Source of the DNA: JAFGCR01 sp964538225 | GTDB taxonomy: Bacteria > Patescibacteriota > Gracilibacteria > UM-FILTER-43-11 | Reading direction: 5' to 3' | Length of the DNA: 12,974 nucleotides | NCBI GenBank assembly: GCA_964538225.1 | Contig: CAZIDW010000034.1 | Location: 1 to 12,974, forward strand | Part shown: positions 8,101-12,386 of the stretch, piece after piece | How the letters are laid out: every line of letters starts with the position of its first letter | Position numbering within the stretch: position 1 is the stretch's first letter | Notes under the pieces: model-generated | Told to the model about the DNA's origin: nothing | What the model saw: the letters and a program-made list of their open reading frames with translations, nothing else | Database searches by the model: none | Position numbers and translations under genes: made by a program

Positions 8101-8639
8101 TCCGCAAACGCGTCATCCAATGACGCATCAGTCGCACTGGCCGCAGCCACATCCTGCATCTGCTCCAAAAACTGCTGATAATGCTGACGGTGCGCTTCCA
8201 GGGCATTTTCCGCCCGCCTGATGACCTCCGGATCCGCTTTCGGATCGCTTTTGACTTTTTCAAGAAACACTTCGGCCTTTTTGATCTCACCGTTCAGAAA
8301 ACGGAGCATCCTGATCTCATGATCTTCTTCTTTGGTCTTCTTTGGGATTTCCGGTTTCGGGGGCAGGGCCGGAATATCCATTTCCGTTTCACCTTCACCG
8401 TCCGCTTCCCATTCGGTTTCCTGACGAATACGCTGTTCAATATCCTCTCCGTTCCGTGACCGTGAGATGATTTCCTCACGCTTACCTCCAACCGCAAAAG
8501 CGGCAGCGGCATCGCGCTGGTCTTTAGTCCCGTCATCCAGGCCGCTTAAAGATACATCGATATCAAAATCCGTACCGGATTTTTTTGCCGGCTGTTTTTT
8601 AGCAGAAACCTTTATTTTCGGAACGGGTTTTTCGGACAT
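5106..8639 (-). CDS. large membrane-anchored WG-like repeat and TPR protein
   Basis: This 1177-residue protein has no gene name I recognise. The N-terminus is Lys-rich and disordered. Residues 100-160 and 200-300 are strongly helical and charged, likely coiled coil. Two stretches resemble WG/KWG beta repeats: about 320-405 (DWFDDMGEFHPWF, then GKDGKHFFLTVDGELF) and 545-690 (LLSEDWFKFIY, YDEAGDFDKNGKALVKQG, FYIDRKGSRLEP). Residues 710-1010 are mainly helical. A basic patch KAIRKRSRLWSK precedes a single hydrophobic segment at about 1055-1071, and two clear TPRs follow (1097-1164; AYRNALKLNPKNPDYHAIYG, HLERALELDPDH). By the positive-inside rule the N-terminal 1050 residues are cytoplasmic and the TPRs outside. 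It is the first gene behind a strong promoter and probably co-transcribed with the ankyrin/TPR gene. Function is unknown; a scaffold at the membrane is inferred. Confidence 0.85.
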   Translation of the reverse strand: MSEKPVPKIKVSAKKQPAKKSGTDFDIDVSLSGLDDGTKDQRDAAAAFAVGGKREEIISRSRNGEDIEQRIRQETEWEADGEGETEMDIPALPPKPEIPKKTKEEDHEIRMLRFLNGEIKKAEVFLEKVKSDPKADPEVIRRAENALEAHRQHYQQFLEQMQDVAAASATDASLDDAFADIMQELNKAGFEATGSAEDFPTEEQAEAARRQDELSRIRMLVTQMKMSDEEGNWVIRQSEHLREEADRKQLIDYLQKRQKETLMEFLKWKEENRKEEQETAVQNEIIRRQEVLQKQKEIGDFIMDTIVEGKGARIENLEAFEKQGGKVYEADIWGMRKIEWNKKFNAIDGDNRLIRPMVGEDWFDDMGEFHPWFYKQSPNPREKKLMAPVGKDGKHFFLTVDGELFPMQHPMKELRAFIENKEEAEVADGEPAAQETAEPAFVYAVILAEELAAFAQRFDKTDQQALLILKDQILAVKEAGGKSDWNSVLSAIKERVKNASLGPNVAFIKDRLFLRLAKTARAYDADLDFNGLAELDDYHWEHYGRYDQGVIIRYQKDDKEQFTLVRDGKLLYSMDEALDSVDLFTGKVARVSGQRGKMALYNFILKENGDLLSEDWFKFIYPPAQGMFRLRTLDDRFNYLDPETGAFLSETGYDEAGDFDKNGKALVKQGGEKFYIDRKGSRLEPIRVAASMVVDRHFDTTKTGPIPTITELKARIRERTQETKDRHISYQLRSRFQELLRSHPEEKAELYRLFSVFRRTINAQADGRKNGKRIQEDHLIKALSVKVGQSALSRGPKQTLKNSVFDIRHKKPVWGKVEPLPVSLITAFEPVIKAHPDEEQALLSLIARLEMKLQLAPVKENRLRALRSDLRRLIFSKECRLAFKTKRAIFDRILTMMNNSDIRWGASPADRRGLKKERIKRQIIRLCALAEGGNIDEAYQGFRTLVSAGNSRQLSALGKSAFKPLAMSFYQALYELSQAYQTGGRKTALAEQYREGRKKVLEVLQHAHNADPEDIHIRQLIDFLIPPKKPLQPETAAETPLKPAKAIRKRSRLWSKLILVGLAGGMAFFIDSHTDRENPAMKRSEVSRIDKGGQQTKGLSQLGDLHIKQEHFRAAANAYRNALKLNPKNPDYHAIYGQILIRLNHLKGARWHLERALELDPDHSLARRELDKLETNK

Positions 8640-8695
8640 AGGGAGGGCGAAAAAAAGCGGTTAAAAAGAGGTTAATTTATAGATATCAGATAATA

Positions 8696-8723
8696 ATTAT
8701 AATAATTTTTTCAATTTTGTCAA
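8696..8723 (-). promoter_or_regulatory. strong sigma70-type promoter of the giant-gene operon
   Basis: Read leftward, a perfect TTGACA (8723-8718), a 16-base AT-rich spacer, then a perfect TATAAT (8701-8696). Transcription should begin near 8689, leaving a leader of about 50 bases before the ATG at 8639. The leader ends in a pyrimidine run (CCCTCCCT) instead of a Shine-Dalgarno. This is the best promoter in the window. Confidence 0.85.
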
Positions 8724-8801
8724 CACTTTCTTGCCCACGAGCATCACGCCGAAAGACCAGAGCTTCTGCCAGTCCTTTTGCGGGACAGCCGTTTTAAAGG
8801 C
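8697..8801 (-). other. short open stretch with coding-like composition, possible gene remnant
   Basis: In the frame +1 to the end of the coaE-like gene, 34 codons stay open to a TAA and encode an amphipathic, Lys/Leu-rich tail (WQKLWSFGVMLVGKKV is its core). It is preceded by an in-frame TAG and has no convincing start. G+C is higher here than in the AT-rich promoter it runs into. It could be the 3' end of a decayed gene or chance. Confidence 0.2.
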
Positions 8802-9375
8802 CTAACCGGTCCAATTTCCCTCTAAAATCCTGCAATGACCCGTTATTTTCCACAATAAAATCCGGCTGAGGTGGTTCCGTTTGGTTTTTCACCCGCATCT
8901 CATAGGTCTTCGGGGAAATGCCGTCCCGCTGCTGAATCCGCCGGCTCATCAGCCGGCGCGGGGCTTTGATGAGCAGGATCTTATCACAGATGTCTTTAAG
9001 ACACAGTTCTTCCCACAAAGCGGCCAGGACCACGATGTCTGACTGACGCCGGAAATGGTAGTGGATCCGGTTTTTAATCCGGCGTTTCACGTACGGATGG
9101 ACGATCCGGCTGAGTCTCTTAAGCGCTTTTTCCGCCTTGTCCGGCCTTGATGTACCGAAGACGATCTTACCCAATTTTACGCGATTGATGGTATCATCCT
9201 GATTTAATATACTCTCTCCATATTCCTTTACTATGGCCTTCCAGACGTTTGTGTAAGGGCGGTAGGAATGGTGAGCAATCTTATCCGCGTCCAAAATCAC
9301 CCACCCTTTCTGTTTAAAATAATGGGCAGCCGTGTGCTTGCCTGAACCGCTGATGCCGGTTATTCCCAATATCAT
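8794..9375 (-). CDS. coaE: CoaE-type P-loop kinase (dephospho-CoA kinase family)
   Basis: Dephospho-CoA kinase phosphorylates the 3'-hydroxyl of dephospho-CoA with ATP, the last step of CoA synthesis. The 193-residue protein is near the usual length. Visible family marks are the P-loop GISGSGKHT (7-15), the ILDADKIAH block (about 27-35) with the conserved D-A-D, IVHP (91-94), and a C-terminal QRD...DFIVENNG block (about 149-179) like the family's D-x-V-I-x-N-N-G. Two points differ from typical members. The residue after the P-loop lysine is His where Ser is usual, though Thr follows. The usual PLL-x-E segment reads AALWEE, losing the proline. It may therefore be a diverged kinase with another substrate. 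It lies 39 bases after the HEPN-like gene and is probably co-transcribed. No Shine-Dalgarno is present. Confidence 0.78.
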   Translation of the reverse strand: MILGITGISGSGKHTAAHYFKQKGWVILDADKIAHHSYRPYTNVWKAIVKEYGESILNQDDTINRVKLGKIVFGTSRPDKAEKALKRLSRIVHPYVKRRIKNRIHYHFRRQSDIVVLAALWEELCLKDICDKILLIKAPRRLMSRRIQQRDGISPKTYEMRVKNQTEPPQPDFIVENNGSLQDFRGKLDRLGL

Positions 9376-9414
9376 AGTTAAGAGTTGAAAGCTGAAAGAG
9401 GGCGTTTTGAACGA

Positions 9415-9816
9415 TTAAAATATTCTCAGATCCTTAAAGGCCTGCTTAAAAGTCAGCATGGTGTTTTTGTAGGTCTTTTCATCGATTTTGTAATTGATCT
9501 GATGGGCGATGTTATTGCGCACCTTGTGGGCGGCCCACACCTTGTTGATATGGCTGAAAAGATGCTGGGATTTTTTAAGTTTTGTCCCGAGATTCCCCCG
9601 ATAACCCATCAGGTATAAGGCGTGATCGAGGAGCTTGTCCGCGTCCATAATGGCATGCCGCGCATCTTTCTGGCGGATGATCGTTTTCCAGTTTTTCCGG
9701 ATCCTGGCTTTATCCTTTTCCAAAATCTTCCGCCGGAAACGCCGGTACATGACATACAGGACAATGAGCACATCCACCGCTATAAAAACGGTCAGTATAG
9801 TCAGAAAAATTTTCAT
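9415..9816 (-). CDS. small membrane-anchored HEPN-like protein
   Basis: This 133-residue protein begins with one hydrophobic segment (about 3-24) followed by an Arg/Lys-rich stretch (YRRFRRKILEK). The soluble part should therefore face the cytoplasm. The rest is helical. Residues 51-71 (DARHAIMDADKLLDHALYLMG) and 93-106 (VWAAHKVRNNIAHQ) fit the two core helices of HEPN domains, and R100-x4-H105 with Asn right after the Arg matches the HEPN RNase signature. I recall similar short proteins with AHKxRNxIAH in Patescibacteria, but cannot name the family. It could be an RNase, a nucleic-acid binder or a structural relative without activity. The start codon follows an A-rich leader built of CAAAAAAA units, with no Shine-Dalgarno. 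The gene sits between the PH-domain gene and coaE on the same strand. Confidence 0.8.
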   Translation of the reverse strand: MKIFLTILTVFIAVDVLIVLYVMYRRFRRKILEKDKARIRKNWKTIIRQKDARHAIMDADKLLDHALYLMGYRGNLGTKLKKSQHLFSHINKVWAAHKVRNNIAHQINYKIDEKTYKNTMLTFKQAFKDLRIF

Positions 9817-9821
9817 CGGTT

Positions 9822-9852
9822 GTTTTTTTTGTTTTTTTGTTTTTTTGTTTTT
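9822..9852. repeat. GTTTTTTT simple repeat
   Basis: Four G-plus-T units (T runs of 8, 7, 7 and 5) stand 6 bases upstream of the HEPN-like start codon. On the leftward mRNA they form a leader of C-A7 units. Such tracts are prone to slippage and could change spacing between an upstream signal and the start codon. Confidence 0.85.
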
Positions 9853-9915
9853 AATCCCCTCTGTCTCTTCGACAGGCTCAGAGCCGGCTCCCCCTTGTAT
9901 AAGGAGGAGGGATTA
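9852..9915. repeat. compact multi-hairpin repeat element
   Basis: Ends TAATCCC (9852-9858) and GGGATTA (9909-9915) are inverted copies. Between them lie three small folds: CTGTC/GACAG (9861-9875), the perfect palindrome GAGCCGGCTC (9881-9890), and a CTCCCCCTT/AAGGAGGAG stem with one mismatch (9888-9909). CTTCGACAGGCTCAGAG resembles a dispersed intergenic repeat I recall from many bacterial genomes. The right end supplies the TAA stop of the PH-domain gene. Confidence 0.6.
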
Positions 9916-10512
9916 TTTCACACGGCCGATATGATGAGAGACCATATCGGAAAGCAGGCTTTTGAGGCTGGTGGCGTCCTGTATATTGCGGTCACTTAGG
10001 TACTTATCCTGAAAACGGCTCAGGGCCAGTTCCGCCTTTTTAGGATTACTCACTTTTTTTAAATCAAAATGGGAGCCGGATATCACCCGCAGGGTCATAT
10101 CGCCGTAACGGAAAATCGTCCCCCAGAACCCTTTAATCTCGTATGAGGCGCCCTCTATATCCGTATATCCCACCCGGGCGGACAGATTGCTGAAAATACC
10201 ACTCCATTCGACCACGATGATGTTCATATTCGTGATCAGCCACGCATCACTGATCCAGTCGACCAGTACATAGATAAACCGCGCAACGGCAATGGCTGAC
10301 CAGATGACGGCGACCCAAAAGAACGTCGGGGTACTGAACCCGATAAAATAAAGCGCCCAAGGGGTAAGAAACCCGAAAAACAGGACTTCCAGAATCGGTT
10401 TGGTCATCTCACTCCAGTGTTTATGGATCACGTACTGGATTTCTTCCCCTTTTTCGAGGTGTTTGCTGAAGATGAGTTTGCTAAAAATCATTTTTTTATT
10501 TTTTGTGTACAT
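9913..10512 (-). CDS. PH-domain membrane protein
   Basis: A 199-residue protein with two hydrophobic segments (about 38-58 and 62-84), followed by a soluble domain at 87-165 shaped like a bacterial PH domain of the YdbS/YdbT type (DAWLITNMNIIVVEWSGIFS, then RYGDMTLRVISG). The stretch ending HKHW just before the first membrane segment is common in such proteins. The C-terminal 35 residues are a helical tail. Its role is unknown; bacterial PH domains of this kind are usually ascribed to membrane or envelope functions. The ATG at 10512 gives the longest form; a second ATG at 10491 is possible and may fit better, because the predicted transcription start lies at about 10510. No Shine-Dalgarno precedes either. 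The stop codon is donated by a repeat element. Confidence 0.85.
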   Translation of the reverse strand: MYTKNKKMIFSKLIFSKHLEKGEEIQYVIHKHWSEMTKPILEVLFFGFLTPWALYFIGFSTPTFFWVAVIWSAIAVARFIYVLVDWISDAWLITNMNIIVVEWSGIFSNLSARVGYTDIEGASYEIKGFWGTIFRYGDMTLRVISGSHFDLKKVSNPKKAELALSRFQDKYLSDRNIQDATSLKSLLSDMVSHHIGRVK

Positions 10513-10516
10513 CTGA

Positions 10517-10545
10517 ATTATTGCAAAAATAAAAAAACTTGTAAA
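10517..10545 (-). promoter_or_regulatory. leftward promoter of the PH-domain gene
   Basis: Read leftward, TTTACA (10545-10540), a 17-base spacer, then AATAAT (10522-10517). Each box matches consensus at 5 of 6. The predicted start of transcription coincides with the first ATG (10512-10510), so the message would be leaderless or would use the ATG at 10491. Both boxes overlap those of the rightward lepB promoter. The region is AT-rich, which raises the chance of false matches. Confidence 0.5.
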
Positions 10546-10549
10546 TAAT
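10521..10549 (+). promoter_or_regulatory. rightward promoter of lepB
   Basis: TTGCAA (10521-10526), a 17-base spacer, then AATAAT (10544-10549). The -10 matches at 5 of 6 and the -35 at 4 of 6. Transcription would begin near 10556, about 37 bases before the chosen lepB ATG. It overlaps the leftward promoter almost completely. Confidence 0.5.
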
Positions 10550-10592
10550 TTAAATAGCGATTAAGCTGGGTACGCATTTTTTGAACCCCTTT

Positions 10593-11567
10593 ATGTCTAA
10601 AAAAATCCTGCAAAAAAACAACCTGAAAAGGCCTCTGAAAGAGATCGGCTGTTTTTTGGCGGATATCCTTTATAATGCGGTGATCATCATTTTACTGGTC
10701 ATTTTAATCCGCACGTTCCTGATTTCCCCTTTCCGTGTCATCGGTTCTTCTATGGCAGACACCCTGAAAAACAATGAATTCATCCTCATCGACAAGCTGA
10801 ATTACCGCCTGGGAGAGCCCCAGCGGGGGGATCCCGTGGTCTTTCTGCCGCCCATCACCAATAAATATCCCCACAAATTCGAAGAATCCGTGGTAACGGA
10901 TGCTTCAGGAAAAGGTGTCCTGCCGATTGCGGATATGAAAACGGGGAAAAATGTCTTTTACTGCCAAAACTCCCTGGTCCGCAAACTATGGTTCTGCCAG
11001 GACAAAGTAAGAGCCGGCGACCTGGTCTATTACCGGCCGGTCGGCGAATCGGCGGATGATTCGCTTATCGACCGGAGCTGGAAACAGGCAGAAAAAAAAG
11101 TCGTCACTGACACCAATATTGAAACGGGCCGGCTGACTTTTAAAGGGCAGCCCGGACAATCTTATCTGGTACGCATTTACCATTCCGCAGGCCCTGAGTA
11201 CTTTGTAAAAAGAATCATCGGCGTGCCCGGGGACACCATCCGGATCGAAAACGGACGGGTCTACCTGAAAACCGCCGGCAGTGACACTTTTGAGGAGCTC
11301 GATGAAAATTATCTGAACATTGAAAATGAATTCAGCACCTACTTCAAGAAGACTCCGGATGTGCAGTCCTTCATCGTTCCGCAAGGGTATTATTTTGTTT
11401 TAGGGGATAACCGCGGACACAGCAATGATTCACGCCACTGGTTTTCGCCGATCGATGAACAGCATACCCCTTTTGTCAGCGAAGAGAACATCAGCGGGAA
11501 AGTCCTGGTCGTCCTCTGGCCTCCCACTAACCTGCGCCTGGTTCCGGCAGGGGTGCTTGCAGACTGA
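10593..11567 (+). CDS. lepB: signal peptidase I with internal insertion
   Basis: Type I signal peptidase cuts signal peptides from exported proteins on the outer face of the membrane. Counted from the ATG at 10593, residues 22-45 form the single membrane anchor, followed by FRVIGSSMADTL with the catalytic Ser at 53. The general base Lys is at 206 in YFVKRIIGVPGD, and the box GDNRGHSNDSRHW starts at 271. An in-frame TTG at 10581 would add four residues; the ATG is preferred, but neither has a Shine-Dalgarno. At 324 residues it is long. About 115 residues separate the box-C-like GDPVVF (79) from the Lys box, far more than is usual for short bacterial enzymes. This stretch repeats a GD-x-V motif (79 and 142) and VVTD (100 and 170), and has cysteines at 124 and 135. 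The stop is TGA, which supports the standard genetic code. Confidence 0.94.
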   Translation: MSKKILQKNNLKRPLKEIGCFLADILYNAVIIILLVILIRTFLISPFRVIGSSMADTLKNNEFILIDKLNYRLGEPQRGDPVVFLPPITNKYPHKFEESVVTDASGKGVLPIADMKTGKNVFYCQNSLVRKLWFCQDKVRAGDLVYYRPVGESADDSLIDRSWKQAEKKVVTDTNIETGRLTFKGQPGQSYLVRIYHSAGPEYFVKRIIGVPGDTIRIENGRVYLKTAGSDTFEELDENYLNIENEFSTYFKKTPDVQSFIVPQGYYFVLGDNRGHSNDSRHWFSPIDEQHTPFVSEENISGKVLVVLWPPTNLRLVPAGVLAD

Positions 11568-11582
11568 TGGAGCACTGATTGA

Positions 11583-11650
11583 CTGCTGATGGATGGCTAA
11601 TCGATGTCCATCAGATATTCACCAACTGTTAACAAAACGTCCATCAGCAG
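11583..11650. repeat. inverted repeat with alternative pairing after lepB
   Basis: CTGCTGATGGA (11583-11593) is the exact reverse complement of 11640-11650. Part of the same left arm (11586-11593) can pair instead with TCCATCAG at 11607-11614, so two folds exclude each other. GTCCATCAG occurs twice (11606 and 11639). No U tract follows, so a classical terminator is not supported. It lies between lepB and the promoter of the next gene. Confidence 0.6.
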
Positions 11651-11669
11651 CTTACCCGGGTCATTATTC

Positions 11670-11698
11670 TTGCTTTTCCCCCAAAAAAATGATAAAAT
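11670..11698 (+). promoter_or_regulatory. promoter of the ATPase gene
   Basis: TTGCTT (11670-11675), a 17-base spacer, then TAAAAT (11693-11698). The -10 matches at 5 of 6, the -35 at 3 of 6. Transcription would start near 11705, giving a leader of about 20 bases. The gene is therefore likely expressed apart from lepB. Confidence 0.5.
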
Positions 11699-11724
11699 AG
11701 TAAGATAATAGTTAACAATGAACC

Positions 11725-12315
11725 ATGGACGACAATAAAACCCCTGCCGCAAAAGCCGCGGCTCCCGCTCCGGCACCGACTGCTCCTCCTGCCGATCAGA
11801 AAGCCGCCGCCGCTGAAAAAAACAGCGTTTCCACTAAAAGCCGGCAAAACATGGATGACCCGATTAAAATCAGCATCATTATCCCGACCAACGCTTATTT
11901 TATGTCCGGACTGAGGGATTTTACGATGAATGTGGTCCGTAACATGACAGGGTTTTCAGAGCAATGGGCCTTCCGTTTCCAGTCTGTAGTCGATGAGCTG
12001 ATCAATAACGCCATCGAATTCGGCTCCGCACCGGGGATGGACGTGACCATCACGTTTTTAAGCCGGAAGGGAAAAAGTATTGAAATCTATGTAAAAGACA
12101 CCGGTACAGGATCGGTCAAAAAAACTGCGCAGCAGATGACAGCGATCATCGAGGAAAGAAAACATGTGGATCCTGCTAAAATGACTTCCCTCCGCGGACG
12201 CGGACTGGCGCAGATTGTGGCAAACTGGACGGATGTCCTGGAGTTCAAAGACAATCCGGACGGCGGGCTCACCGTCCATGTGGTAAAATATTTAGAAGAA
12301 GGGGAGCAAATGTAA
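11725..12315 (+). CDS. RsbW/SpoIIAB-like ATP-binding protein (candidate anti-sigma factor kinase)
   Basis: This 196-residue protein carries a GHKL-type ATPase domain of the anti-sigma regulatory factor group. Residues 1-42 are Ala/Pro/Lys-rich and probably disordered. The domain spans about 46-190. The N-box is VVDELINNAIEFGS with E91 and N95, the G1 box is KDTGTG (D125-G129), and the G2 box is LRGRGL (156-161). In known partner-switching systems such proteins bind a sigma factor and phosphorylate a STAS antagonist; a STAS gene follows 71 bases downstream, which supports that role here. The ATG at 11725 is used; an upstream ATG at 11718 meets a stop at once. A later Met at residue 43 would remove the Ala/Pro tail. 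No Shine-Dalgarno is seen. No sigma factor is in the window, so the final target is unknown. Confidence 0.85.
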   Translation: MDDNKTPAAKAAAPAPAPTAPPADQKAAAAEKNSVSTKSRQNMDDPIKISIIIPTNAYFMSGLRDFTMNVVRNMTGFSEQWAFRFQSVVDELINNAIEFGSAPGMDVTITFLSRKGKSIEIYVKDTGTGSVKKTAQQMTAIIEERKHVDPAKMTSLRGRGLAQIVANWTDVLEFKDNPDGGLTVHVVKYLEEGEQM

Positions 12316-12339
12316 ATTTTCAATTCGCAATTTTTATTT

Positions 12340-12369
12340 TTCAATTTCCATTTAACAAAAATCTATAAT
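12340..12369 (+). promoter_or_regulatory. possible promoter of the STAS gene
   Basis: A perfect TATAAT at 12364-12369 stands 17 bases before the STAS start codon. The only -35 candidate is weak (TTCAAT, 12340-12345, 18-base spacer). If used, the leader is about 11 bases. The gap also holds AT-rich repeats, so a chance match is possible. Confidence 0.35.
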
Positions 12370-12386
12370 CTATAAATAAATCTATC

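Noticed and set aside
7413..8123. 236-codon open frame on the + strand opposite the WG/TPR gene
   Set aside because: It lies wholly antisense to a better gene with recognisable domains, has Phe/Leu/Pro-rich composition typical of antisense frames, and shows no family resemblance or start signal.
9822..9915. Intrinsic terminator after the PH-domain gene
   Set aside because: On the leftward transcript the hairpins are followed by A runs, not U runs; on the + strand the T runs precede the hairpins.
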